A stretch of DNA of 42,872 nucleotides from Bacteroidota bacterium (GCA_018267055.1 JAFDZF010000174.1:1-42872), one strand, 5' to 3'; shown: positions 23,426 through 32,235, counted from the stretch's first letter. A program made the numbers and translations. The notes: generated by a model from the sequence alone, not told the origin.

Positions 23426-24133
23426 TCACGGTTTGCGGCACACGGCGACGAGCGACTTGCCGAAGGCATGGAGGAACAGCGGGTCCGCCACGCGCGAAAG
23501 CGGCACGATGGTCCGGTCCCAGAACAGCACTTGCTTCAGCTGCGGGGCGGCCTGCTTCAGGAACCACTTGTTCGCGAGCGACAGGAAGAAAGCGAGGCTG
23601 TCCAGGTATTCGGTGCGCACCCGGATGAGCTCGGGAGGGAGCTCGGCCTTCAGGATGCGCTTGTCATAGCGCCGGAAATGCCCGATGGCCTTGTCGAAGG
23701 GGCTGTAGAGGTGGTTGAAGGCGGGGACGAGGATCAGCAGGTGCCCTCCGTTCTGGAGCAGTTCGTAGGCACGCCGCAGCTCGTCGGCGCTGTCCTCGAT
23801 GTGCTCGATCACGTCCAAGTACAGGATGGTGTCGAAACGCTCGCCCGCCAGGGACGACGTGGTGCCGTTCATCCGGCGGGCATGGGCCAGGGCGGGCGTC
23901 CGCACGTGGGCCGGCACCTGCTCCAGCAGGCGCGGGTCGGGCTCCAGGAAGGTCCAGTCGGTGACCTGTGGGTTCCAGAGGTGGTCGGCGTTCACGCCCA
24001 TGCCGCAGCCGGCATCGAGCACCCGCCCGCGGACGTACGGCTTGAGGCGCGAAGCGAAATAGGTCTTCCAGTTCGTGGCGTGCTGGAAGAGGTCGAGCTC
24101 TTCGCCGACGTAATCGATGCGTTCAGTGGCCAT
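23426..24133 (-). CDS. Class I SAM-dependent methyltransferase, 235 aa
   Basis: The Rossmann fold binding S-adenosylmethionine shows motif I VLDAGCGMGVN at about 38-48, an acidic second strand end (TFLEPDP), and the post-motif YLDVIEHIED at about 104-113, then LLQNGGHLLILVPAF. This is the Methyltransf_11/UbiE-like type with a Tyr/Arg-rich middle (IGHFRRYDKR) often seen in methyltransferases beside dolichyl-phosphate-mannose-type glycosyltransferases. Its ATG at 24133 overlaps the GT2 stop by 11 bp. It sits between the glycosyltransferase and the LTA-synthase-like gene, so its substrate is probably a polyprenol- or lipid-linked intermediate; this is inferred from context. Confidence 0.88.
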   Translation of the reverse strand: MATERIDYVGEELDLFQHATNWKTYFASRLKPYVRGRVLDAGCGMGVNADHLWNPQVTDWTFLEPDPRLLEQVPAHVRTPALAHARRMNGTTSSLAGERFDTILYLDVIEHIEDSADELRRAYELLQNGGHLLILVPAFNHLYSPFDKAIGHFRRYDKRILKAELPPELIRVRTEYLDSLAFFLSLANKWFLKQAAPQLKQVLFWDRTIVPLSRVADPLFLHAFGKSLVAVCRKP

Positions 24134-25079
24134 GCGAGATCGATCGGTAATGGGGCTTCCCCGCACGGTCGCGGCGATGGATGGAGTTCACCAGCAGCAG
24201 GCCGATGGCGAAGAAACCCAGGCAGAGCAGGGTGGAGTTGAGCAGCGATACGGTGAGGATGCTGGCCCAGCCGGGGATGGCCTCATCGGTGAAGAGCTTC
24301 ACGCATAGGATGATGATGATCGCGGCGAAGGCGGCCACGGCGAGGATGAAGAAACCCTTCAGGAAGAGCGAGAGCACGTCCTCGCTGTATTCGATCAGCG
24401 ATCGGAACGCATGGATCGACAGGCTCTTGAAGCTCATCTTGGAGCGGCCGTCCAGGCGTGAGCGGCGGTCATATGTAATGGTGCGTGTCGGTACCCGCTG
24501 GCGAGAGAGGAAGGCGGCATAGTGGATGAACCCGCGATCGATGGCGATACCCAGCACGCGACGGTCGATCATGGAGTAGTTGCCGAAGCTGATGGAACGT
24601 TTGGTCACCAAGCGGAACATCCGGCGGTAGAGCATATAGCCCAGCTTGAAGCGCCAGCTCTCCCGGCGCTTGCCTCGTGCCACTAGGGTGATTCCCTCCG
24701 CATCGGCCGTCATCATCTCCACGATGGCGGCCGGGTCGTCCTCACCGTCGGAATCCATCACCACGAAGCGTTCGGCGCCGATGGTGGCGGCATGCAGCAG
24801 GCCCTGATAAATGGCCTCCTGATGGCCCATGTTGTAGGACAGGGCGATCACCTGTAGGTCCACTTGGGAGGTCGTGGGCCGCAAGGTCTCGAGCCGGTGC
24901 AGTGTGTCATCGGTGCTGGCATCGTCCACCATCACGATCACAGCGCCACCGGGGATCGGCGCCAGCACCTGCTCCAGTTCGCGGACGAATCGCACGGCGA
25001 CCTCTCCCTCATTGAAGCAGGGCGCGATGACACAGAGCCGTGGTGCGGACATGGATGTTCGCGAGTTAATGGGACCCAT
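24123..25079 (-). CDS. GT2 glycosyltransferase of the DPM1/ArnC type
   Basis: The catalytic GT-A domain takes up about the first 220 residues: VIAPCFNEGEVAVRF, then MVDDASTDDT, GHQEAIYQGL and MDSDGEDDP, which are the family's nucleotide-sugar and metal-binding signatures. Two membrane helices follow (about 245-265 and 278-298), as in polyprenyl-phosphate glycosyltransferases such as ArnC or GtrB. It likely moves a sugar from a nucleotide donor to undecaprenyl phosphate at the inner leaflet. The ATG at 25079 is three bases past the upstream stop; a later ATG at 25052 is possible. It is probably the donor-lipid maker for the GT-C-like protein encoded before it. Confidence 0.9.
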   Translation of the reverse strand: MGPINSRTSMSAPRLCVIAPCFNEGEVAVRFVRELEQVLAPIPGGAVIVMVDDASTDDTLHRLETLRPTTSQVDLQVIALSYNMGHQEAIYQGLLHAATIGAERFVVMDSDGEDDPAAIVEMMTADAEGITLVARGKRRESWRFKLGYMLYRRMFRLVTKRSISFGNYSMIDRRVLGIAIDRGFIHYAAFLSRQRVPTRTITYDRRSRLDGRSKMSFKSLSIHAFRSLIEYSEDVLSLFLKGFFILAVAAFAAIIIILCVKLFTDEAIPGWASILTVSLLNSTLLCLGFFAIGLLLVNSIHRRDRAGKPHYRSISHGH

Positions 25080-25081
25080 TT

Positions 25082-26581
25082 TCAACGGAGGAACCGGTCG
25101 TGCTCATAGATGATGTGCCCGGCCAATGTATCCACAGGGGTGAAGCAGGTATATGATCGGCCCAGGAAGAAGATCCCCGGGGTGCCCTGCGATATCACGA
25201 AGCGTACCCGTCCGTCGGTCATGGCCCTGTAGAATTCCGAACGGTCGTAAAGGTCGGGTGGGCTGTATTGGACGATATCCTTCTGATCGAGCACCCCATG
25301 GCCGATAAGGAACTGTTCCAGGAAGTCGCGACCGATGATGAACACGTATTGCCCTTCCGCCAATTGGCGGTCCTTTCGGAGATAAGCATCCACGGCGGCC
25401 GCCTTTGCATATTGGGAGCGGCCATGCTTTCCACGGATATGGACGACATCGGTGCGTAGACGCAGCATGCCCATGGTGAAGTGCAACAGGGCATAGGCCA
25501 TGAGGGCGGGCAGGCAGAACCGTGGAATGCGCACACGTGGAGCTGCGAAAAGCGATGGTATCGCCAGGAAGATCAACAGGAAGTTCTCAAGGAAGTAGTT
25601 CAAACGGCTGCCTGATTTCAGGCCCGTGATCAGTGCGAAAAGAAAGCTGGTCACGATCGCCAGGCCCAAGGCCTGCCGCATGGGGTCGGCCCCGCGCATC
25701 ATCCGCCAGGCCAGAATGCCGCCAAGCACATGGAATACGACGATGGTGAGATAACGCCGGGTGAAGAACACCCACTCGAAGATCTCGAGACTGAACCCGT
25801 TCTTCAGGCCGGTCACCACGTTCTGATAGAGCACATGTCCCCCATAATGCAGGCCGAGGGCTCCAAATGCCAGCGCCAGGAGCGCCATGGAGATCCCTAC
25901 CTGTGTGAACAGGTCCCTCCAGCGCCGTTGCCAGAGCAGGTACAGGCCGATGATCAGCAAGGCCAGGATGCCCGATTGCTTCGTTAGCAAAGAGAGGCAG
26001 GCCACGATCGTGGCCCAGGCCAGTTGCCGTCGGTGCAGGGGGGGCGGATGGCCCAGCGCGGTCAGGAACAGCCCCATGCTCACGGTGAAGAGCAGGAGGT
26101 ATAGCGAGTCGGTACGCGAATAGAAATGCCGGGTGATGGTAGCGAACATGAGCATCGACCAGAAGAGCGCCAGCCAGGGCGCTGCTCCCGTGCGACGGAT
26201 GATGCGGTAGGTCGCGAGGACGGTCCCCAGATTGCAGGCCAGGGAGATGAGACGGCTGAGCATGAACACCTGCTGGGGCTGTGTAGGGTCCACGCCAATG
26301 AGCCACCCGATCCCCGCTGCCAAATAGTAGTAAAGTGGTGTGTATTGGACCACATCGAACGGAGGCCGCTCAGGGTCCTCATAGAGAGGAAGACCGCGCA
26401 ACAGCTTGCCGATGCCGTAGACCACATTGGCCTCTACGCCGCCGATATCGGTTGTATACAGCAATACGGCCCGGAGCGACCAATAGATCAAGGTCAGGAA
26501 AAGCCCTGTACCCGCCAGCAGGAACGCTCGTTGCCATGGTTTCGACAAGGCATCTTCCGAAGCATCGGTGAACAGGAGCAT
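25082..26581 (-). CDS. GT-C-type membrane glycosyltransferase-like protein, 499 aa
   Basis: A polytopic membrane protein with about ten helices. The first loop contains TTDIGGVEANVVYG, and acidic residues in this loop are typical of GT-C (ArnT/PMT-like, GT39/DUF2029) enzymes that use polyprenyl-phosphate sugars. A soluble C-terminal part (about 385-499) follows the last helix. The ATG at 26581 is chosen because the longer ATG at 26653 would overlap the divergent E1 gene, and because a TACTTTCG box lies eight bases upstream. It leads the leftward cluster of five tightly packed genes. Acceptor and sugar are unknown; the neighbours point to an envelope glycan. Confidence 0.78.
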   Translation of the reverse strand: MLLFTDASEDALSKPWQRAFLLAGTGLFLTLIYWSLRAVLLYTTDIGGVEANVVYGIGKLLRGLPLYEDPERPPFDVVQYTPLYYYLAAGIGWLIGVDPTQPQQVFMLSRLISLACNLGTVLATYRIIRRTGAAPWLALFWSMLMFATITRHFYSRTDSLYLLLFTVSMGLFLTALGHPPPLHRRQLAWATIVACLSLLTKQSGILALLIIGLYLLWQRRWRDLFTQVGISMALLALAFGALGLHYGGHVLYQNVVTGLKNGFSLEIFEWVFFTRRYLTIVVFHVLGGILAWRMMRGADPMRQALGLAIVTSFLFALITGLKSGSRLNYFLENFLLIFLAIPSLFAAPRVRIPRFCLPALMAYALLHFTMGMLRLRTDVVHIRGKHGRSQYAKAAAVDAYLRKDRQLAEGQYVFIIGRDFLEQFLIGHGVLDQKDIVQYSPPDLYDRSEFYRAMTDGRVRFVISQGTPGIFFLGRSYTCFTPVDTLAGHIIYEHDRFLR

Positions 26582-26589
26582 GCGGCCGA

Positions 26590-26597
26590 CGAAAGTA
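26590..26597 (-). promoter_or_regulatory. Putative -7 box for the envelope glycan cluster
   Basis: TACTTTCG on the minus strand, one mismatch to TAnnTTTG, eight bases before the ATG at 26581. It is divergent from the box at 26624, so 55 bp serve both directions. Confidence 0.55.
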
Positions 26598-26623
26598 GCC
26601 GGCTCCTCCCATTTCCGGGCGGC

Positions 26624-26631
26624 TATTTTTG
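26624..26631 (+). promoter_or_regulatory. Putative -7 box for the E1 fusion gene
   Basis: TATTTTTG matches TAnnTTTG exactly and ends five bases before the ATG at 26637, so transcription would begin at or next to the start codon. Confidence 0.6.
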
Positions 26632-26636
26632 CAGCC

Positions 26637-28646
26637 ATGTTCCTCGAGACCATCGAAAAGAAGCAGCTCGCCTTCGACCGGAAGAAGCTGACCGATCAGG
26701 AGCTGCTCGCCATCTACGAGCAGCTGCTCCGTCCGCGGCTGATCGAAGAGAAGATGCTGAGCATGCTGCGCCAGGGGCGCATCAGCAAATGGTTCAGCGG
26801 CATCGGCCAGGAGGCGGTGGCCGTGGGCACGGCCCTGGCGATGGAAGCCGACGAGTACATCCTGCCCATGCACCGCAACCTGGGCACCTTCACCACGCGC
26901 GGGGTGCCGATGGCGCGGCTCTTCAGCCAGTTCCAGGGGCACATGACGGGCTTCACCAAGGGCCGCGACCGCAGCTTCCACTTCGGCACGCAGGAGTACC
27001 GGATCGTGGGCATGATCAGCCACCTGGGCCCGCAGCTGGGCGTGGCCGACGGCATCGCGTTGGCCCACAAGCTGCGCCAGGAGAAGAAGTGCACGTTGGT
27101 GTTCACCGGCGACGGGGCCACCAGCGAGGGCGACTTCCACGAGAGCGTGAACACGGCGGCCGTATGGGACCTGCCGGTGATCATCGTGGTGGAGAACAAC
27201 GGCTACGGCCTCAGCACGCCCAGCAGCGAGCAGTTCAAGTGCCGCTACCTGAGCGACAAGGCGCTGGGCTACGGCATGGAAAGCCGCGTGGTGGCCGGCA
27301 ACAACATCCTGGAGGTGGTGCACACGCTGCGCGAGGTGGCCGAGAGCATCCGCCGCCGTCCGCGCCCCATCCTGGTGGAGTGCATGACCTTCCGGATGCG
27401 CGGGCACGAAGAGGCCAGCGGCACCAAGTACGTGCCCAAGGAACTGATGGCCGAGTGGGAGAAGAAGGACCCCGTGGTCAACTACGAGCGCTGGCTGGTG
27501 GCCCAGGGCATCCTGAGCGATACGGTGAAGGAGGCCACCCACAAGGCCATCAAGAACGAGATCGCCACCGCGGTGGAGGAGGCCTTCGGCGAGCCGCCGG
27601 TGACGGCGGACCTGCAGCGCGAGCTGAACGACGTGTACCGCCAGCATGGGCCCATCCTCATCGATCCCCCCACCGGGGCGACGAAGGAGATGCGCTTCAT
27701 CGAGGCCATCAGCGACGGCATGCGCGAGAGCATGCGCCGCCACGAGAACCTGGTGCTGATGGGCCAGGACATCGCGGAGTACGGCGGCGCGTTCAAGGTG
27801 ACCGACGGCTTCGTGGCGGAGTTCGGCAAGGGGCGGGTGCGCAACACCCCGCTGTGCGAGAGCGCCATCCTGGGCGCGGGGCTCGGCCTCAGCATCAACG
27901 GCATGAAGGCCATGGTGGAGATGCAGTTCGCCGACTTCGTGAGCGAGGGCATGACGCAGATCTGCAACAACCTGGCGAAGGCGCATTGGCGCTGGGGCCA
28001 GAATGCGGACGTGGTGGTGCGCATGCCCACCGGCGCGGGCTCCGGCGCGGGGCCCTTCCACAGCCAGAGCAACGAGGCCTGGTTCTTCAAGACGCCCGGC
28101 CTCAAGGTCGTCTACCCGGCCTTCCCCGATGATGCCAAGGGCCTGCTCTGCGCGGCCTTCGAGGACCCGGACCCGGTGATGTACTTCGAGCACAAGAACC
28201 TCTACCGCAGCCTCAGCGGCCCGGTACGCGAGGGCTTCTTCACCCTGCCCATCGGCGTGGCCAACATGCTGCGCGAAGGGAAGGACCTCTCCATCATCAC
28301 CTACGGCATGGGCGTGCACTGGGCGCTGGAGGCGCTCCAGGAGAACGGGGCCATCGACGCCGACCTGATCGACCTGCGCAGCCTGCTGCCGTGGGACAAG
28401 GACCGCGTGCTGTCCAGCGTGCGCAAGACCGGCAAGGCGCTGATCCTGCACGAGGACACGCTCACGGGCGGCATCGGCGGCGAGATCGCGGCGTGCATCG
28501 CGGAGGAATGCTTCGAGGACCTGGACGCGCCGGTGATGCGCGTGGCGTCCATCGACACCGCGATCCCCTTCGCGCACGAGCTGGAAGCGCAGTTCCTGCC
28601 GAAGGGCCGCTTGAAGGCGGCGCTGGAGCGGCTGATGGCGTACTGA
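26637..28646 (+). CDS. 2-oxoacid dehydrogenase E1, fused alpha and beta subunits
   Basis: The enzyme of 669 aa decarboxylates a 2-oxoacid (branched-chain 2-oxoacid or pyruvate) with thiamine diphosphate, as the E1 part of a dehydrogenase complex. The alpha half (about 1-330) holds the ThDP motif GDGATSEGDFHE ending in VVENNGYGLS (the GDG-x(~25)-NN pattern). The beta half (about 345-669) starts RFIEAISDGMRESMRR and includes GQDIAEYGGAF and ENLYRSL-like KNLYRSL. Such fusions are typical of Bacteroidota. The ATG at 26637 is supported by the box at 26624-26631; an open frame runs back to 26568 without similarity. E2 and E3 genes are not in the window. Confidence 0.93.
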   Translation: MFLETIEKKQLAFDRKKLTDQELLAIYEQLLRPRLIEEKMLSMLRQGRISKWFSGIGQEAVAVGTALAMEADEYILPMHRNLGTFTTRGVPMARLFSQFQGHMTGFTKGRDRSFHFGTQEYRIVGMISHLGPQLGVADGIALAHKLRQEKKCTLVFTGDGATSEGDFHESVNTAAVWDLPVIIVVENNGYGLSTPSSEQFKCRYLSDKALGYGMESRVVAGNNILEVVHTLREVAESIRRRPRPILVECMTFRMRGHEEASGTKYVPKELMAEWEKKDPVVNYERWLVAQGILSDTVKEATHKAIKNEIATAVEEAFGEPPVTADLQRELNDVYRQHGPILIDPPTGATKEMRFIEAISDGMRESMRRHENLVLMGQDIAEYGGAFKVTDGFVAEFGKGRVRNTPLCESAILGAGLGLSINGMKAMVEMQFADFVSEGMTQICNNLAKAHWRWGQNADVVVRMPTGAGSGAGPFHSQSNEAWFFKTPGLKVVYPAFPDDAKGLLCAAFEDPDPVMYFEHKNLYRSLSGPVREGFFTLPIGVANMLREGKDLSIITYGMGVHWALEALQENGAIDADLIDLRSLLPWDKDRVLSSVRKTGKALILHEDTLTGGIGGEIAACIAEECFEDLDAPVMRVASIDTAIPFAHELEAQFLPKGRLKAALERLMAY

Positions 28647-28659
28647 AGCCCGGAAGGCG

Positions 28660-28845
28660 TCAGGCGACCAGGCAAAGCGTCATGAACAGGGTGCCCAGCA
28701 CCCATGTGCTCTTCTCCAGCGTGGCGGTGGTCGTGCGCGGGCCGGAGATGCGGTAGGCGATCAGGGCCGCGGCCCCTACCGGGCCGTGTACCAGGAGGAC
28801 GAGCAGGAGGGCGGCGCTGACGGCCAGGAGGAGAAAGGTGGTCAT
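28660..28845 (-). CDS. SecG-like small membrane protein, 61 aa
   Basis: Two hydrophobic segments (about 3-22 and 45-60) flank a short loop. The end TTTATLEKSTWVLGTLFM resembles the second part of Bacteroidota SecG, which usually reads TT-x2-LEKATW followed by a helix; the first helix also fits. SecG is the small accessory part of the SecYEG protein-export channel. The loop lacks the typical QNPKGGG segment, and the protein is shorter than the usual 75-120 aa. The ATG at 28845 is preferred to the upstream start at 28884. It ends 13 bp from the E1 stop, convergent. The family call is plausible but not certain. Confidence 0.6.
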   Translation of the reverse strand: MTTFLLLAVSAALLLVLLVHGPVGAAALIAYRISGPRTTTATLEKSTWVLGTLFMTLCLVA

Positions 28846-28910
28846 GCGGAACAGGTGTGTGGGCCGGCGTCCTGCCGGATCCATGCCGTTCCGGGCCGGA
28901 TGCCGGATCG

Positions 28911-29912
28911 TCAGGGCGTGAAGCGCACCGTCCGCACGACCTTCGTGACCGCGTTCTTGCCCGGTGCGCTCGACACCAGGTTGGCGGTGGTCACCACACT
29001 GATGGGCCAGTTGCTGCGCAGGTCGATGATGTGCGTGCCCTGGTAGCGCGCGTCGAACTTCATCGCCGCCAGTTCCTGGTCCATCTTCTTCTGCGCCTTG
29101 CGCCTCTCCTCGGCCGACATCTTGGCGGGGTCCATGAAGCCGGCGGCCATCTGCTTCATCATCCGCACCAGGGGCTCCATGTCCAGCACCATCAGCGTAT
29201 TGATGAACGCCTGTTGCTCCATCCGGTCCACGCGTTCCAGCCAGATCCGCGTGGTCGTCCGGATGCTGTCCGGCCCACCGAAGGGGGAGGCGCCGTACTC
29301 CACGGTCCGCAGCGTGTCGCGTTCACGGAAGTCCTGGCCGAAGCACGAGGTGATGGGGTCGATGGCATCGTGGAAGTAGGCCTCCACGTTCTCCCGCTTG
29401 TCGAAGAGGCCGAGGATCGGCGTCATCACCAGCTGGAACGCGGGCGCCAGAGAGGAGTCCTTGGCCGTCACCTGCTTCTTCACGTCGGCGAAGCTCTTCT
29501 TCACCGTGCGCTGCACCTCCTCCCAGTTCTCCAGCGCGGACTTGCCGGTGAGGCGGTCCACCGTGTAGCGCAGGGTGAGCTTCGCGGGTGTCTGCGGGTT
29601 CTCGCCCAGGGCGGCGCCGAGCTTCGCGGCCTGGCGCAGCACCACGTTGTCGTATTCGATGCGCAGGATGAAGGCCTGCGGCGTCTCGTTCACCACGCGC
29701 ACCCGGCCCTCCATATAGTCCCGTTCCGCCTTGGCCTCACCGTTCTCCGTGGAGTTGGTCATCGTGGTGATGGCCATGGTGCGCGTGTCGCCCACTTTCC
29801 AGCGCGGCACGAGGTAGAGGGCGGCGTCCTGCGCGAGGGCGGGGACAAGCGCGGGGAAGAGGAGGGCGGTGAGCAGGGTGCGCATGGTGGTGGCCATGGA
29901 GGGGAAGGTCAT
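28911..29912 (-). CDS. Exported hypothetical protein, 333 aa
   Basis: A signal peptide is clear (MRTLLTALLFPALVPALAQ from the third in-frame Met), after which the chain is soluble, with a charged helical part (about 130-160 and 270-300, including KMSAEERRKAQKKMDQEL) among beta strands such as PRWKVGDTRTMAITT. This resembles the many DUF6263-like exported proteins of Bacteroidota, but I cannot fix the family. The ATG at 29912 overlaps the upstream stop as ATGA; starts at 29897 or 29885 would still keep the signal. It is coupled to the preceding T9SS-sorted repeat protein gene and may have a shared outer-surface role. Confidence 0.75.
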   Translation of the reverse strand: MTFPSMATTMRTLLTALLFPALVPALAQDAALYLVPRWKVGDTRTMAITTMTNSTENGEAKAERDYMEGRVRVVNETPQAFILRIEYDNVVLRQAAKLGAALGENPQTPAKLTLRYTVDRLTGKSALENWEEVQRTVKKSFADVKKQVTAKDSSLAPAFQLVMTPILGLFDKRENVEAYFHDAIDPITSCFGQDFRERDTLRTVEYGASPFGGPDSIRTTTRIWLERVDRMEQQAFINTLMVLDMEPLVRMMKQMAAGFMDPAKMSAEERRKAQKKMDQELAAMKFDARYQGTHIIDLRSNWPISVVTTANLVSSAPGKNAVTKVVRTVRFTP

Positions 29913-31300
29913 TCCAGGATGATCCGTTGGGTGCGTCGTCCGGCGGGCGTGCCCAGGGTGAGCAGGTATACGCCCGCGGGCCGGTCCAGCTGCAGCGTGG
30001 TGCGTTCGGTGGTGATCACGGTGCGCAGCAGTTCATGGCCGAGCACGTCGGTGAGGGTGAGCGTCATCGGGCCAGGCCCCGGCGCGAGCAGGGTTACCGT
30101 TCCGGACGAGGGGTTGGGGAACACGGAGAACGCCGGTCCGCCCGGCTGTTCGGCGATGCCCGTGACCGAGCCATACTCCACGAGCTCGCCGCGCGGGCTT
30201 TGTCCCTCGGCCTCGGTGAACCCGTGCAGGGGCGTGAGCGTGCCGGTGCCCGGCTCGAAGCGGTACACGTTGCCCATGAAGGCGCCCGCGATGCCGCTGG
30301 TGCCGTAGAGCGCGCCATCGCTCCCGATGATCACGCTGCCGAAGAGCAGCCCGCCATCGAGGGCATTGAACGCATGCAGTGTGGTGAGCGTGTTGGTCGG
30401 GGGGGCGAACGAGAAGATGGAGCCGCTGGAGGGGCCGCCCAGCGTGGTGGTGCCGTAGAGCGTGCCGTCGGCCGCGCGCACCAGGCTGCCCCACGGGGAC
30501 TGCCCGTTCGGGCCGGTGAAGTCGAGGCGCTTGAGGAAGGCGCCGCTCACCGGATCGATGGAGAAGAGCACGCCCATGTCCTGGCTGCCGCCATTGAAGG
30601 TCATGCCGTAGAGCAGGCCGTCCGTGCCCTGGCAGAGCGAGCCATAGGGCGTCCGGCCGTTGGGACCGTCGAAGTCATGGAGCTTGGTGAAGGTGTCCGT
30701 GCCGGGCACATAGCGGAAAACGGTGCCCGCGTTGTTCGCGCCGCCATAGGCGCCCAGGCCGTAGAGCGCGCCGTCCGAGGCCTGCAGCAGCCGGTCGGTG
30801 ACGGAGCCGCCATCGGTGGCCTGGTCCAGCGTGTGCAGCACGGTCATCTGGTCGTCGGCGGGATCGAGGCGGAAGAGGCTCCCGCCGCTGCCGCCTCCCT
30901 GGTAGGTGGCCCCGTAGAGCAGGCCATCGGCCGCCCGGACCATGCTGCCCCAGGCGAGGCCGCCGTTGGCCATGTCGAAGTCGAGCAGTTTGTGGAAGCC
31001 CGCGCCGCCGGGATCATAGCTGTAAAGCGTGCCCACGTTGTTCGCGCCATAGAGCGTGGTCATGCCGTAGAGCCGGCCATCGGCCACGCACAGCCCGCCC
31101 TCCGGCGCACCGCCCATGAGGGTGTCGAACGAGAGCGCCACGTCGAAGCCGCTGCCGTCGCCGTTCACGTGGAAGAGGGTGCCGAGCCCGTGCGCACCAC
31201 CGGCGGTGGTGACGCCCCACAGCTGGGGCACCTGGGCGGGGAGCGCGGTGGAAAAGGCCAGCAGGGCGAAGGCCGGCAGGATGCATGAGGTGCGCTTCAT
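29909..31300 (-). CDS. Secreted repeat protein with T9SS type A sorting domain
   Basis: A type IX secretion cargo of 463 aa. After a signal peptide (about 1-22, ending ALPAQ) come about eight repeats of the pattern LYGMTxxGGxNNxGTLFxxDP, each about 45-50 residues, which form a propeller-like fold known as the GloVer-containing tandem repeat. The C-terminal 75 residues are the type A sorting domain: FSVFPNPSSGTVTL, then LTDVLGHELLR and AGVYLLTL, ending RTQRIILE. The protein is expected to be exported and anchored at or released from the cell surface. It is followed by the exported 333-residue protein (overlapping stop and start). A TTATTTTG box lies at 31334-31341. Confidence 0.88.
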   Translation of the reverse strand: MKRTSCILPAFALLAFSTALPAQVPQLWGVTTAGGAHGLGTLFHVNGDGSGFDVALSFDTLMGGAPEGGLCVADGRLYGMTTLYGANNVGTLYSYDPGGAGFHKLLDFDMANGGLAWGSMVRAADGLLYGATYQGGGSGGSLFRLDPADDQMTVLHTLDQATDGGSVTDRLLQASDGALYGLGAYGGANNAGTVFRYVPGTDTFTKLHDFDGPNGRTPYGSLCQGTDGLLYGMTFNGGSQDMGVLFSIDPVSGAFLKRLDFTGPNGQSPWGSLVRAADGTLYGTTTLGGPSSGSIFSFAPPTNTLTTLHAFNALDGGLLFGSVIIGSDGALYGTSGIAGAFMGNVYRFEPGTGTLTPLHGFTEAEGQSPRGELVEYGSVTGIAEQPGGPAFSVFPNPSSGTVTLLAPGPGPMTLTLTDVLGHELLRTVITTERTTLQLDRPAGVYLLTLGTPAGRRTQRIILE

Positions 31301-31333
31301 GGGAAAGGGCGGCCGGTGGGGACGGCAGCAGGA

Positions 31334-31341
31334 CCAAAATA
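31334..31341 (-). promoter_or_regulatory. Putative -7 box for the T9SS repeat protein gene
   Basis: TTATTTTG on the minus strand, one mismatch to TAnnTTTG, in the gap after the YdeI-like stop. The distance to the ATG (33 bases) is longer than at other genes here. Confidence 0.4.
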
Positions 31342-31354
31342 ATCGCCGCAGCGG

Positions 31355-31873
31355 TCAGATGTCCCTTTTCACCGTCCGCTGGAACCAGGGATGCCCCGTC
31401 TCGGACCGCCGCAGGACCTCGGCCACGCGCTTGGCGCGGGTGGGCGTGGTCTTCGCGCTGTTCACCCAGGTGAGGATGGAGCGCTTCATGCCTGGTGTCA
31501 GGCGTTCCCAATCGGCCTTGAACGCGGGCAGGAAGTCCAGCGTCTCCCGCAGCTCCTCGGGCAGCTCCACCACGTCGGGCCGCGGATCGCGCCACACTTC
31601 GAACGCGGCGTGGTCGCCGGCCTTCACTTTCGCCCGCCGCCGCAGGTCGATGCCCAGCACGATCACGTGGTAGCCGCTCTTCGTGGGCATCAGCGCGCGG
31701 TCCATCGGCACCCCGTTCACCGCGCCCTTCACGCGCACGGCGCCCTTCTTCCCGAAGAGCGCCTGCACGTCGTGCGGGAACTCCACGAAGGTCCATCCGA
31801 AGCGGCCGGGCATCTTCTCCAGCACCGCGGTGAAGCGGAACACGTCCTTCGCGGGGGCGGTGCGCCTGGCCAT
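31355..31873 (-). CDS. YdeI/DUF1905-type protein, 172 aa
   Basis: The N-terminal part (about 10-95) is a DUF1905 beta-barrel: FRFTAVLEKMPGRFGWTFVEFP, VRVKGAVNGVPM and YHVIVLGIDLRRRA. The C-terminal part (about 105-172) is the YdeI/OmpD-associated helical module: LPEELRETLDFLPAFKADWERL and GMKRSILTWVNSAKTTPTRAKRV. Together this is the standard layout of proteins annotated as YdeI or bacteriocin-protection related; real function is poorly known. The gene lies ten bases downstream of the SUI1/YciH gene and is likely co-transcribed with it. Confidence 0.9.
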   Translation of the reverse strand: MARRTAPAKDVFRFTAVLEKMPGRFGWTFVEFPHDVQALFGKKGAVRVKGAVNGVPMDRALMPTKSGYHVIVLGIDLRRRAKVKAGDHAAFEVWRDPRPDVVELPEELRETLDFLPAFKADWERLTPGMKRSILTWVNSAKTTPTRAKRVAEVLRRSETGHPWFQRTVKRDI

Positions 31874-31883
31874 GGGCGTCGGT

Positions 31884-32219
31884 TCACCCGCCGGCCTTCT
31901 TCGCCCGGTAGCCTTTCTCCGTCAGGTAGGCCAGCACCTTGTCGCGGTGGTCGCCTTGCAGGAGGATGAGGCCTTCCTTGGTGTTGCCGCCCACGCCGCA
32001 CTTGCTCTTCAGCGCGCGGCCCAGGTCGTCCAGGTCGGCGCCCTTGCCCACGAAGCCCACGACGCGGGTGACCACCTTGTTGCCGCCGAGGCGGTCCAGG
32101 TGGATGCGCAGGTCCTGCTGCTGGGGCGGGAGCGTCGCCGGCTCGCGATTGCCGCTCTGCTGGAAGGCATAATGGGGGTTGGTGCTGTACACCATCCCGC
32201 CGGTGGGGCGCTTCTTCAT
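31884..32219 (-). CDS. SUI1/YciH-family translation factor, 111 aa
   Basis: The protein matches the bacterial eIF1/SUI1 (YciH) family, which affects start-codon fidelity at initiation. The core shows [20 protein letters not shown], then [18 protein letters not shown] and [21 protein letters not shown], close to the family pattern with the CGxGG loop. The N-terminal 35 residues are a variable tail. The ATG at 32219 has TACCTTCG eight bases upstream (32228-32235), implying an almost leaderless message. It leads a two-gene unit with the YdeI-like gene. Confidence 0.92.
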   Translation of the reverse strand: MKKRPTGGMVYSTNPHYAFQQSGNREPATLPPQQQDLRIHLDRLGGNKVVTRVVGFVGKGADLDDLGRALKSKCGVGGNTKEGLILLQGDHRDKVLAYLTEKGYRAKKAGG

Positions 32220-32227
32220 GGCTGCCG

Positions 32228-32235
32228 CGAAGGTA
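32228..32235 (-). promoter_or_regulatory. Putative -7 box for the SUI1/YciH gene
   Basis: TACCTTCG, one mismatch to TAnnTTTG, eight bases before the ATG, the same spacing as at 26590 and 15280. Confidence 0.5.
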
